From Pseudomonadota bacterium (GTDB lineage: Bacteria > Pseudomonadota > Gammaproteobacteria > Burkholderiales > Rhodocyclaceae): a stretch of DNA of 64,000 bases. Under the pieces are notes generated by a model. It saw only the letters and a program-made list of their open reading frames with translations, was not told the origin of the DNA and ran no database searches. Where the stretch lies: the NCBI GenBank assembly GCA_029776255.1, contig JAKOTN010000159.1, forward strand, positions 164,010-228,009. The letters run 5' to 3'. This document shows, one piece after another, positions 1 to 8,134 of the stretch. Both the position numbers and the translations under genes were made by a program. Every line of letters starts with the position of its first letter. Position 1 is the first letter of the stretch.

Positions 1-1
1 T

Positions 2-316
2 CATGCAATGACGAAAAAAGGCATCAGCGCCGACATGGCGTTGCTCTACCCGAAACCGACCATCGTCAACAAGGTGGTCTTCGTCGCCACCAACGAACGC
101 GCCAAGGCGCTTGGCGAATTGCTGGCCTCCAACGCGGAATTGCAGGGCATCGCGATCGATCACGGCTTTCGTACCGCCGATACCGACCGTTTCGTCAATG
201 CCGTCAAACCGACCGGCCTGGCCGTTCAACCGCGGATCGTGGACGTGGTGGACCCACCATCGGCCGGGGTGATGGCCGAAATGATCGATGTGGTTAGCAA
301 GGAGATGACTCAATGA
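2..316 (+). CDS. Periplasmic substrate-binding protein, C-terminal end (5' partial)
   Basis: The reading frame is open to the left edge, so this is the last ~105 residues of a larger protein. It ends with a stretch of the type ALLYPKPT...VVFVATNERAKALGELL...AIDHGFRT followed by VDVVDPPS, the pattern I associate with the C-terminal lobe of bacterial extracellular solute-binding proteins. Its stop overlaps the next start by ATGA, so it is translationally coupled to a lipoprotein that also carries a solute-binding domain. The ligand cannot be inferred. An internal ATG at 8 exists but is unlikely to be the true start because homology-like sequence reads through it. Confidence 0.6.
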   Translation, partial: HAMTKKGISADMALLYPKPTIVNKVVFVATNERAKALGELLASNAELQGIAIDHGFRTADTDRFVNAVKPTGLAVQPRIVDVVDPPSAGVMAEMIDVVSKEMTQ

Positions 317-1977
317 GTGCCCACCGTTGGCTCGCGGCGGCGGCCGCCATTTGGCTGTTGGCGACCGGTTGCGGCCGTCAGGACACTTCCACCGGCCGTT
401 CGGCGGGTTCCGACGACGCCGGCGCACCCGTGTTCCGGGTGCTGGCGACCAGCGATCTGCGCGATGCATTGCCCTTGCAGGAGATGGTCGAGAAAGCCAC
501 CGGTGTGAAATTGCGCTTCACGTTCGGCGGCACCATGGAAAGCACCGAGGCGGTGCTCGCCGGAAAGGCCGACGCCGACGCGGCGTGGTTCGCCAACGCC
601 AGATACCTGCTATCGGACGCCCAAGGCCAGAGTCGCGTCAAATTGCAGGAAAAGATCGCCCTCTCGCCGATCGCCGTCGGCGTCAGCGAATCGGCGGCCA
701 ATCAACTCCACTGGACCGACCCGGCCATCGCCGACCGGCTAACCTGGAAAGACATCGCCGCCGCCGCCAAGGCCGGCAAGCTGACCTATGCGCTGTCCAA
801 TCCCGCCACGTCCAACCAGGGGTTCATGGCGTTGATGGGCGTCGTCGCCGCCACCAGCCAGAAAGCCGAGGCGCTGACCGCCGCCGATGTCGACCGCCGG
901 GCCATTGCCGACTTCATCAAGGGCTACAAACTGCCCGGCGACAATTCGAGCGATCTGTCGGAGCAGTTCATTGCCCAGCAGGGCACGCGGGTGAACGCCT
1001 TCATCAACTACGAGAGTTGGTTGCTGTCGCTCAACGCCTCCGGCCGGCTGCGCGAGAAACTGACGCTGATTTACCCGCGCGAGGGAGTCAGCACCGCCGA
1101 CTACCCGCTGTTGTTGTTGAACGACGCCCGACGCGCCGATTATCTGAAAGTGGTCGATTACCTCAAAAGCGAACCCGCGCAACTGTGGCTTGCCCGGCAA
1201 ACCTTGCGGCGCCCGATCAAGCCCGAACTCGCCGCTCGCGTCAGCGAACTGCCGTCGCACACCGGCCTGCGCGTCGAACTGCCCTTCTCCACCGACCGGG
1301 CGCTGGCCGATGGCCTGATCGACGCCTATCTCAACGAATTCCGCACCCCGATCGCCAGCACCTTCGTGCTCGACACCAGCGGCAGCATGGCCGGCGCCAC
1401 GCGTCGTGGACAGTTGGTACAGGCCATCCACTACATCGCCGGCGCCGACAATTCGCTCACCGGTCGCATCGCCAAACTCACCAGCCGGGAAAAACTGTGG
1501 TTGCTGCCGTTCGCCGACCAGCCCCGGCAGCGCACCGCGTTCACCGTTCCCGCCGGCTCGCCGCCGGCGCGGGGCGTGCAGTCGGTAGCCGACAGCAAGG
1601 CCAAACAACAAGTGTTGGCCGAAGTGCGTGACTACGCGGACGGTTTGCGGATGACCGGCGGCACGGCGCTGTACGACGCCGTTTATCTGGCACTGGTGGA
1701 AATGCTCGAAGAACAGAAAAAGAATCCCGACTACCGTTACTCGGTGGTGGCTTTCACCGACGGTGAAAACAATCAGGGCCGCGGCCTCGCCCGTTTCAAG
1801 GCCGATTACGCGGCGCTACCCGAGGACGTGCGCGGCATCCCGGTGTTCATGGTGCTCTATGGCGAAGCCCGGGAGGCCGATTTGAAGGCGTTGGTGGCCA
1901 CGACCGGCGGCAAGGTGTTCGACGCCCGCAACACGCCGCTGTACCGCGTGTTCCGTGACATCCGGAGTTACCAGTGA
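313..1977 (+). CDS. Lipoprotein with substrate-binding domain fused to a von Willebrand A domain
   Basis: 554 residues. The N-terminus is a hydrophobic signal ending in a lipobox (ATGC, Cys20), so the protein is probably anchored in a membrane facing the periplasm. Residues ~40-320 look like a periplasmic-binding-protein fold (FRVLATSDL..., TFGGTMESTEAVLAGKADAD). Residues ~350-545 are a VWA domain with a full MIDAS: DTSGSM near residue 354, a Thr in GGTALYD near 450 and an Asp in FTDGEN near 483, so metal-dependent ligand binding is expected. It overlaps both neighbours by four bases (ATGA and GTGA), indicating one operon. Such sets often accompany TelA/XpaC-type proteins; the function is not established here. 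Confidence 0.8.
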   Translation: MSAHRWLAAAAAIWLLATGCGRQDTSTGRSAGSDDAGAPVFRVLATSDLRDALPLQEMVEKATGVKLRFTFGGTMESTEAVLAGKADADAAWFANARYLLSDAQGQSRVKLQEKIALSPIAVGVSESAANQLHWTDPAIADRLTWKDIAAAAKAGKLTYALSNPATSNQGFMALMGVVAATSQKAEALTAADVDRRAIADFIKGYKLPGDNSSDLSEQFIAQQGTRVNAFINYESWLLSLNASGRLREKLTLIYPREGVSTADYPLLLLNDARRADYLKVVDYLKSEPAQLWLARQTLRRPIKPELAARVSELPSHTGLRVELPFSTDRALADGLIDAYLNEFRTPIASTFVLDTSGSMAGATRRGQLVQAIHYIAGADNSLTGRIAKLTSREKLWLLPFADQPRQRTAFTVPAGSPPARGVQSVADSKAKQQVLAEVRDYADGLRMTGGTALYDAVYLALVEMLEEQKKNPDYRYSVVAFTDGENNQGRGLARFKADYAALPEDVRGIPVFMVLYGEAREADLKALVATTGGKVFDARNTPLYRVFRDIRSYQ

Positions 1978-2696
1978 CCGTTCTTTGGCGCCTGCTCAAC
2001 GCGCCGGCCAACTGGTGCGGCCTGCTGCTGGCCAGCGCGGTGCTGCTGCTCCAGGCGAACGGTCTGCTCGGCCTGCCCGGCTTCGCGATCGCCCTGCTCG
2101 GCTACGCCGCCGGTTTCGTCGGCGGCGGCTTGTGGCTGGGTTTTCCGGCCTGGCGCGATCCGGTGGGGTCAGCGTGCCTCGATGACCAGACAGACGACAA
2201 GAACGATGCCCGTCAAGCGATGGAAAACGCGCTCGCCGCCGTGCGGCAAGGAATCGCCAGCCACCCCGAGCAGCGTTTTCCCGCCGCCCTGCGCAACCGC
2301 GTGTTGACCTTGTGCCGGTCGCTGGATGAACTGCTGCGCCAGTGGGAATCGTCGCGCGGCACCCTGTCGCTCCAGGACGGCTTCGACGCCCGCCATATCG
2401 CCACCCGCTACCTGCCCGACGCGCTGAACGCCTATCTGTCGATTCCGGCGCCCTACGCCGCCGAGCGGCGGCTGGACAACGGCAAGACCGCCCAGGAGAC
2501 CTTCAAGGACACGCTGGCGGAGCTAGAAGACAAGGTGCGGGAACTCGCCGACGATCTGGCGGCGCAGGATGCGCAAGCCTTTTTGCAACACTCGCGCTTT
2601 CTTCGCCGCAAATTCGCCGAAAATCCGTTGACCGAAATGCCGGCCCTGGACTTGCCGCCGCCGGAGAACCTCTTGCCGCCGCGTCGGGAAGGCTGA
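1974..2696 (+). CDS. Membrane-anchored helical protein, XpaC-like
   Basis: 240 residues starting at GTG, chosen because it overlaps the previous stop as GTGA and has GGAG just upstream. Two hydrophobic segments lie at about residues 15-36 and 38-58. The rest (85-225) is a soluble, strongly helical, charged region with segments such as DTLAELEDKVRELADDLAAQ, ending in a Pro-rich tail. The architecture (short membrane anchor plus helical cytoplasmic part) and the neighbouring VWA gene recall the XpaC / 5-bromo-4-chloroindolyl phosphate hydrolysis family found with toxic-anion-resistance genes. That assignment is an inference from context and shape only. Confidence 0.5.
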   Translation: MTVLWRLLNAPANWCGLLLASAVLLLQANGLLGLPGFAIALLGYAAGFVGGGLWLGFPAWRDPVGSACLDDQTDDKNDARQAMENALAAVRQGIASHPEQRFPAALRNRVLTLCRSLDELLRQWESSRGTLSLQDGFDARHIATRYLPDALNAYLSIPAPYAAERRLDNGKTAQETFKDTLAELEDKVRELADDLAAQDAQAFLQHSRFLRRKFAENPLTEMPALDLPPPENLLPPRREG

Positions 2697-2776
2697 ACGG
2701 AAGAACGCGAGGGCGCGGCGGTGACCACGCTCGGTGTAAACTCCCCTCCGCCGTCCACCTCGCTCCGCGCTACCCG

Positions 2777-3475
2777 ATGAACCCCGCCATCCTGTTGATC
2801 GAAGACGATCGCCCCATCGCCGAAAACGTCGTTCTCGCCCTGGCGCGGGACAATCTCGATTGCCGGCATGTCACGCTGGCCGCCGAAGGACTGGCGTTGT
2901 TGCGCGACGGCGGTTTCGACCTGCTGATTCTCGACGTCGGCCTGCCCGACGCCAACGGCTTCGATGTCTGCCGCGCCTTGCGCGGTTTTTCCGACCTGCC
3001 GGTGATCTTCCTGACCGCTCGCTCCGACGAGATCGACCGCGTCGTCGGCCTGGAAATCGGCGCCGACGATTACGTTCCGAAACCGTTCAGCCCGCGCGAG
3101 CTGGCGGCGCGAGTGAAGAGCATCCTGCGCCGGGCGCGCGGCAACGGCCACGGCGCCATCGGCGTGGCGCCGTCCTCCGGCCCGGCTTTCCTGCGGGTCG
3201 ATGAGGAACGCGCCTGCATCGCCTGCCGTGGCCAGACGCTGGAACTCAGCCGCAGCGAATACCTGATGCTCAAGCTGCTGGCCGCGCGACCGGAAAAAGT
3301 CTTCAGCCGCGCCGAACTGATGGATGCCGCCGGGTTGGCCGAAGCCAGCCTGGAGCGCTCGGTCGACACCCATATCAAGAGCCTGCGCGCCAAGCTGGCG
3401 GCATGCGCGCCGGATGTCGACGCCATCCGCACCCATCGCGGGCTGGGCTACAGCCTGGTCCGGGCGAAGGCGTGA
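2777..3475 (+). CDS. creB: Response regulator CreB (OmpR family)
   Basis: 232 residues from the ATG at 2777; longer open sequence upstream lies inside the previous gene and has no homology. The receiver domain shows the acidic cluster E9-D10-D11, phospho-acceptor D53 in LILDVGLPD, T80 and K102 in DYVPKPF. Residues ~135-230 form the winged-helix DNA-binding domain (LELSRSEYLMLKLL, RSVDTHIKSLRAKL, IRTHRGLGYSL). The next two genes are a histidine kinase and a CreD homologue, which identifies it as CreB rather than another OmpR-type regulator. In enterics CreBC responds to carbon/fermentation status and envelope stress; the signal in this organism is unknown. Its stop overlaps the creC start (GTGA). 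Confidence 0.88.
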   Translation: MNPAILLIEDDRPIAENVVLALARDNLDCRHVTLAAEGLALLRDGGFDLLILDVGLPDANGFDVCRALRGFSDLPVIFLTARSDEIDRVVGLEIGADDYVPKPFSPRELAARVKSILRRARGNGHGAIGVAPSSGPAFLRVDEERACIACRGQTLELSRSEYLMLKLLAARPEKVFSRAELMDAAGLAEASLERSVDTHIKSLRAKLAACAPDVDAIRTHRGLGYSLVRAKA

Positions 3476-4899
3476 ATTTCTTCGTCCGCTTCTTCGTCGG
3501 TTACGTGCTGGTCGCCGCCGTCGCCGTGTTGCTGGCGATGAAACTGTTTACCGATCAATTCGTTCCGGGCGTTCGCCAGTCGGTCGAGGAAACCTTGCTG
3601 CAAACCGCCAACCTGCTGGCCGAAATGGCGCGGCCGATGCGCGGTCACACGGGCGTCGACAGCATCGAAGCGGTGTTCCAGGCTTACGAAAAAAGACGCT
3701 TCGAAGCGCGCATCTACGGCGTGTTGAAGAACGACCCCGATCTGCGCGTCTACGTCACCGATCACACCGGCCGGGTGGTTTTCGACAGCCGGGGCCGCGA
3801 CACCGGTCAGGACTATTCCGCCTGGCAGGATGTCGCCCGCACCCTCAAGGGCCAATACGGCGCCCGCACCACTCGCGAGAACGATTACGACCGTAACAGT
3901 AGCGTGATGTACGTCGCCGCGCCCATCGTCCAGGACGGACGGATTGCCGGCGTGCTGTCCGTGGGCAAGCCTGCCCGCTCGTTCCAGAGTTTCATCGACC
4001 TCGCGCGCGACAAAGCCTGGCAATCCGCCTTGTGGCTGTTCGCCCTGGCGCTGTTGCTGGCGCTCGGCTTTTCGTTCTGGATGACGCGCGATCTGCGCCG
4101 GCTGGTGCTTTACGCCACCGAAGTGAGCAGCGGCAAGCGCGACCGCATTCCCATCGAAGGACGTAGCGAACTGCGGCGTCTGGCGCAGGCGCTGGAACAT
4201 CTGCGCGCCGAACTCGATGGCAAGGCGCATGTCGAGAAGGTGTCGCAGCTGTTGGCGCACGAACTGAAAAGTCCCATCGCCGCCATCGGCGGCGCCATCG
4301 AGCTGTTGCAGGACGAAACCGATCCCGCCCGCCGCGATCGCCTGCAAAGCAACATCGCCGGCGAAACCGCGCGCCTGCAACGGATCGTCGAAGGCGTGCT
4401 CAATCTGGCGCGGGCCGAGAATCGCGGTCGCCTCGACGAGGTGGACGATTTACCGCTCGACGATCTGCTGCGCGACGTGCTGGCGACGCGCGAGGCGCGT
4501 TTGACGGCCAAATCGCTGCGCGTCGATGCAGACCTGCAACGCGTGCGTGTCCGCGGCAGCCGTTTCCTGCTTCGGCAGGCGCTGACCAATCTCGTGGATA
4601 ACGCCATCGACTTCAGCCCCGATGGCGGCGCGCTGCATCTCCGTCTGACGGAAACGGAAAACGGCGTCCGCCTGGAACTGAGCGATCAAGGGCCGGGAAT
4701 TCCCGATTACGCCCTGCCGCGCCTGTTCGAGCGTTTTTATTCGCTGCCCCGCCCGGACACCGGCGAACGCAGCAGCGGACTGGGACTCAATCTGGTCCGC
4801 GAGGTGGCCCGTCTCCACCGGGGCACCATCGAATTGCACAACCAGGCGTCGGGCGGCACCCTGGCGCGCCTGACGCTGCCAGCGAAAATCCTCACCTAA
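3472..4899 (+). CDS. creC: Sensor histidine kinase CreC
   Basis: 475 residues from GTG 3472, which overlaps the creB stop; the longer frame upstream is only a shadow of creB. There are two membrane segments (about 5-24 and 185-203) bracketing a periplasmic sensing domain with the CreC-like stretch VYVTDHTGRVVFDSRG. A HAMP-like linker follows, then the phosphorylated His263 in LLAHELKSPIAAI, the N box NLVDNAIDFS and glycine boxes DQGPGIPD and SSGLGLNLV. All catalytic boxes are intact, so an active kinase for CreB is expected. Confidence 0.88.
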   Translation: MNFFVRFFVGYVLVAAVAVLLAMKLFTDQFVPGVRQSVEETLLQTANLLAEMARPMRGHTGVDSIEAVFQAYEKRRFEARIYGVLKNDPDLRVYVTDHTGRVVFDSRGRDTGQDYSAWQDVARTLKGQYGARTTRENDYDRNSSVMYVAAPIVQDGRIAGVLSVGKPARSFQSFIDLARDKAWQSALWLFALALLLALGFSFWMTRDLRRLVLYATEVSSGKRDRIPIEGRSELRRLAQALEHLRAELDGKAHVEKVSQLLAHELKSPIAAIGGAIELLQDETDPARRDRLQSNIAGETARLQRIVEGVLNLARAENRGRLDEVDDLPLDDLLRDVLATREARLTAKSLRVDADLQRVRVRGSRFLLRQALTNLVDNAIDFSPDGGALHLRLTETENGVRLELSDQGPGIPDYALPRLFERFYSLPRPDTGERSSGLGLNLVREVARLHRGTIELHNQASGGTLARLTLPAKILT

Positions 4900-4934
4900 T
4901 CTCCGCGCAAACCTCACGGAGCGCCCACGGTCAC
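4891..4934 (+). promoter_or_regulatory. Direct TCAC repeats upstream of creD (possible CreB site)
   Basis: CTCAC at 4891-4895 and 4913-4917 and GTCAC at 4930-4934 lie between the end of creC and the creD start, on one strand. The enterobacterial cre tag is TTCAC-N6-TTCAC; spacings here are 17 and 12 bases instead of 6, so this is only a suggestive resemblance. Confidence 0.22.
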
Positions 4935-4971
4935 GCGGCACACTCCCGGCACCTCATAACCGGAGTACGCC

Positions 4972-6294
4972 ATGAACAAAGCCCTCGCCTACAAACTTCT
5001 CACCCTGATCCTGCTGGCCCTCGTTCTAGCTTTCGCGGTGATGAAAGTGGAGTGGAAGGTTCAGGAACGCGCCGCGATGCGCGACGGCGCGGTACGCGAC
5101 ATCGCCGATCAATCCGCCCATGCGCAGCAACTGGTCGGGCCGCTGCTGCTGATCTCGTGCAGCGAGCGGCGCGAGGTGGTCGACACCGACGACAAGGGGA
5201 AAACCCGTCGCCGCCAAATGAGGCAGGATTGCTCGCGCCTGATTCGACCGGCACAGATCAACGGTCAGGGTTCCCTCAACGTCACCGAACTGCATCGCGG
5301 CATCTACAAGGCACGGGTTTACCTGGCCACGCTGGGTGTCCACGCCGTGTTGCCGGCCTTTCAGCCGAAACCCGGCCAGACCCTGGAAGGAGTCAACCTG
5401 CTGTTTGGCGTGAGCGATCCGCGCGGCTTGAAAAGCATCGCTCTCGGCACCGCCAGTGGCCAGACCCTGGACGCCCGGCCCGGTGTTCCCGGCGAGGTGT
5501 TCGAGCACGGTTTCCACGTGCCGCTCAATCCGGCGCTACTGGAAAAAGGCCTGACACTGGACGCCAAGCTCGAACTCGCCGGCAGCGGTCGTCTGGACTG
5601 GGTGCCGCTGGCCGAGGACAACGACTTCAGCCTGCGCTCGGCCTGGCCGCACCCCAGCTTCGACGGCCAGTTCCTGCCGGAAACGCGCACCGTGGCCGCG
5701 GACGGCTTTTCCGCCCGTTGGCGGGTCAACGATTTCGCCACCGGCGGCGATCGCCTGCTGAACGGCAAAACCGGCGGCTGGCGGGAGAGCGCGTTCGGCG
5801 TATCGCTGATCGATCCGGTGGACGCCTACACCCAGACCGACCGGGCGGTACGCTACGGTTTTCTGTTCGTGCTGCTGACCCTGGGCGGCTTCTTTCTCTT
5901 CGAATTGCTCAAGCAACGCCCGGTGCATCCGCTGCAATACTCGCTGATCGGTTTCGCGGTGGTGCTGTTCTTCCTGCTGCTGCTGGCGCTTTCCGAACAT
6001 ACCGGTTTCCCCCTGGCCTATCTGATCGCCGCCGTCGCCTGCGTGGCGATGATCACCGGCTACAGCCGCACGCTGCTGGGAAGCTGGAAAGGCGCGGCCA
6101 GTCTGGCGGGCGGCTACGGTCTGTTGTATCTGGGCCTGTACAAACTGCTGGCTTCCGAGGATTACGCCTTGTTGATGGGCGCCTGGCTGATCTTCGGCGT
6201 CCTGGCGCTGACGATGTATCTCACCCGCCGCCTGGACTGGCGCAAGGCTGGGCTGCCGATCGCCACCGCCTCCACCACCGCCGCCAACGACTGA
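4972..6294 (+). CDS. creD: Cell envelope integrity protein CreD
   Basis: 440 residues, close to the usual CreD length. ATG 4972 is preceded by CCGGAG. An N-terminal membrane anchor (about 7-24) is followed by a large periplasmic domain containing typical CreD phrases such as LNVTELHRGIYKARVY, WPHPSFDGQFLP and FGVSLIDPVDAYTQTDRAVRYG. The last ~140 residues form five or six membrane helices. It follows creBC in the same direction with a 72-base gap holding the TCAC repeats. CreD is the main CreBC target in several bacteria, where it affects envelope stability and beta-lactam tolerance. Confidence 0.9.
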   Translation: MNKALAYKLLTLILLALVLAFAVMKVEWKVQERAAMRDGAVRDIADQSAHAQQLVGPLLLISCSERREVVDTDDKGKTRRRQMRQDCSRLIRPAQINGQGSLNVTELHRGIYKARVYLATLGVHAVLPAFQPKPGQTLEGVNLLFGVSDPRGLKSIALGTASGQTLDARPGVPGEVFEHGFHVPLNPALLEKGLTLDAKLELAGSGRLDWVPLAEDNDFSLRSAWPHPSFDGQFLPETRTVAADGFSARWRVNDFATGGDRLLNGKTGGWRESAFGVSLIDPVDAYTQTDRAVRYGFLFVLLTLGGFFLFELLKQRPVHPLQYSLIGFAVVLFFLLLLALSEHTGFPLAYLIAAVACVAMITGYSRTLLGSWKGAASLAGGYGLLYLGLYKLLASEDYALLMGAWLIFGVLALTMYLTRRLDWRKAGLPIATASTTAAND

Positions 6295-6302
6295 GGCACG
6301 CG

Positions 6303-6815
6303 ATGTTCATCGCGCACCTGCCCGCCGGTTATCTCTGCGCGCGCGGCCTGGCGAGCCGCGCCGGTGGGTCGATCACGCCGGCCATGGCCCTCGTCGGCAT
6401 GGTCGGCGGCGTGTTCCCGGATATCGACCTGTTTTACCGCGCCTTCTTCGCCAGCCAGCGCATCCACCATCACCGTTACCCGACCCATCTGCCGCTGGTC
6501 TGGCTGGCCATCACCGTCGGCACTGCCCTGCTGCTGCGGGCGGGGCATCCGATCCGTCGCCACGCCGCGATTTTCCTGCTCGCGGTCTGGAGCCACCTGC
6601 TGCTCGACAGTGTCGCCGGCGATATCTGGTGGCGGTGGCCGTGGTTCGATCCGCCGTTTTCGCTGGTCAGGATACCGGCGGTCCATTCCCGCTGGTGGCT
6701 GAACTACCTGCTGCACTGGACCGCGGTCGTGGAGTTCGGTCTCGTCGGCGTCGCCGCCTATCTGGAATGGTCGCGGCCGGTGTTTTTTGGTCGCTGGCGG
6801 CGACCTGCCGCATGA
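6303..6815 (+). CDS. Small membrane-bound metal-dependent hydrolase-like protein (YdjM/DUF457 type)
   Basis: 170 residues starting 8 bases after creD, so probably in the same transcript. It opens with FIAHLPAGYL and carries GGVFPDIDLFYR, then HHHRYPTHLP and WSHLLLDSV. The His/Asp arrangement across hydrophobic helices is typical of the YdjM/LexA-regulated membrane hydrolase family. About four membrane segments are visible. The physiological substrate of the family is not known. It converges with the MscS-type gene on the other strand. Confidence 0.72.
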   Translation: MFIAHLPAGYLCARGLASRAGGSITPAMALVGMVGGVFPDIDLFYRAFFASQRIHHHRYPTHLPLVWLAITVGTALLLRAGHPIRRHAAIFLLAVWSHLLLDSVAGDIWWRWPWFDPPFSLVRIPAVHSRWWLNYLLHWTAVVEFGLVGVAAYLEWSRPVFFGRWRRPAA

Positions 6816-6826
6816 GCCGGCGGCGC

Positions 6827-8134
6827 TCACGGCACGGCCGGTTTCGGCGTGTCACCGATCAGGCGCACTTCGCGCTGCGGGTAGGGGATTTCGATGCCGT
6901 GTTCCTGAAACGCCTGCCAGATCGCCAGATTGATCGCCGAACGAATGCCGCCGCTCCCTTCCTGCGGGTCGGCGATCCAGAACGCGAGATCGAAGTTGAT
7001 GCCGCTGTCAGCGAACAGGGTCAACAACACCTGCGGCGGCGGCTCGGCCAGCACCCGCGGTTGCGCCTGCGCCGCCTCCTTCATCAAGCGCATCACCAGT
7101 TGCAGATCGGCGTTGTAGGCCACTTGCAGCGAAATGACCAGCCGCACCCGGGTATCGGAAAACGACTCGTTGCGGATGATGTTCGAAACCAGATACTCGT
7201 TGGGAATGATCACTTCGGTACCGCCAAGCGTGCGCACCACGGTGTAGCGCGCGGTGATGTGCCGCACGACGCCGGACGTGGCGGGGTCGATGGCGATCAC
7301 GTTGCCGATGCGGATCGAGCGATCGAGCAGGATGATGAAACCGCTGACGTAATTGCTGGCGATTTTCTGCAAGCCGAAACCGAGACCGACCGCCAGAGCG
7401 CCGCTGAACACCGACAGCGCGGTGATGTCGATGCCGACCAGCGACAGACTGAGCAACAGCGCGATCACCGACAACACCGCCTTGACCAGCCGGCCGACGA
7501 CCACGCGCAAGTTGGAATCGAGCGTCTCGTTGGCCGACAGGCGTTTGTCGACGACACCGGACAGCCACAATGCCACCAGGACGGTGCAGATCACGGTGAT
7601 CAGACCGTTAATCAGGGTCCACAGATCCAGTTTCTGCTTGCCGATGGAAAAAGTGACCTGTTCGAGCATCTCGACGATCGGCTCCGAGAGGCCGCTGATA
7701 TACAGCGCCAGACACAGCCAGATGGTGGTGGCGATGAAACGCTCGGAGGACACCAGCCAACTGCTCGGCGAAAAGGCGTAGCGCAGAATGTAGATCGCCG
7801 CGCGCACCAAGGCCAACGAAGTCATCAACGGCACCGCGAGTTCGAGCAGGCTGACCGGTCCGACATGCCAGAACTTGAACAGCTTGCGGGCGATGAGCAC
7901 GAACAGCAGCGCCACTAGTGGAAAAAGGATCCGACGCAGGCTCCCCGCGCCGAGCGTGCGCAGCATGCCGTGTTCGGCGGTGGTGTGCGCGATGTCGTGA
8001 CTGCGCCAGTAGCGTCCCAGCGCCCAGGCGAGCGCCAGACAAGCCGTCAGCGCCAGCACCTGCCAAAGAAAACCGGGATCGCTGAAATCGCTCCAGAGAT
8101 CGAGCAGCAGCGAAAACATGACTTTTTCGTTCAT
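6827..8134 (-). CDS. Mechanosensitive channel, MscS family
   Basis: 435 residues from ATG 8134, which overlaps the rsmB stop as ATGA. Several N-terminal membrane helices lead into the pore-lining region (ALSVFSGALAVGLGFGLQ) followed by KIASNYVSGFIILLDRSI and the beta domain motif EVIIPNEYLVSNII. The C-terminal vestibule domain ends near IEIPYPQREVRLI, a standard MscS ending. The length, greater than the 286-residue E. coli MscS, indicates extra N-terminal helices. It should act in the inner membrane as an emergency valve on hypo-osmotic shock. Confidence 0.88.
   Translation of the reverse strand: MNEKVMFSLLLDLWSDFSDPGFLWQVLALTACLALAWALGRYWRSHDIAHTTAEHGMLRTLGAGSLRRILFPLVALLFVLIARKLFKFWHVGPVSLLELAVPLMTSLALVRAAIYILRYAFSPSSWLVSSERFIATTIWLCLALYISGLSEPIVEMLEQVTFSIGKQKLDLWTLINGLITVICTVLVALWLSGVVDKRLSANETLDSNLRVVVGRLVKAVLSVIALLLSLSLVGIDITALSVFSGALAVGLGFGLQKIASNYVSGFIILLDRSIRIGNVIAIDPATSGVVRHITARYTVVRTLGGTEVIIPNEYLVSNIIRNESFSDTRVRLVISLQVAYNADLQLVMRLMKEAAQAQPRVLAEPPPQVLLTLFADSGINFDLAFWIADPQEGSGGIRSAINLAIWQAFQEHGIEIPYPQREVRLIGDTPKPAVP

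Noticed and set aside
2453..3436. 327-codon minus-strand frame opposite creB
   Set aside because: Antisense shadow of creB with no recognisable motifs.
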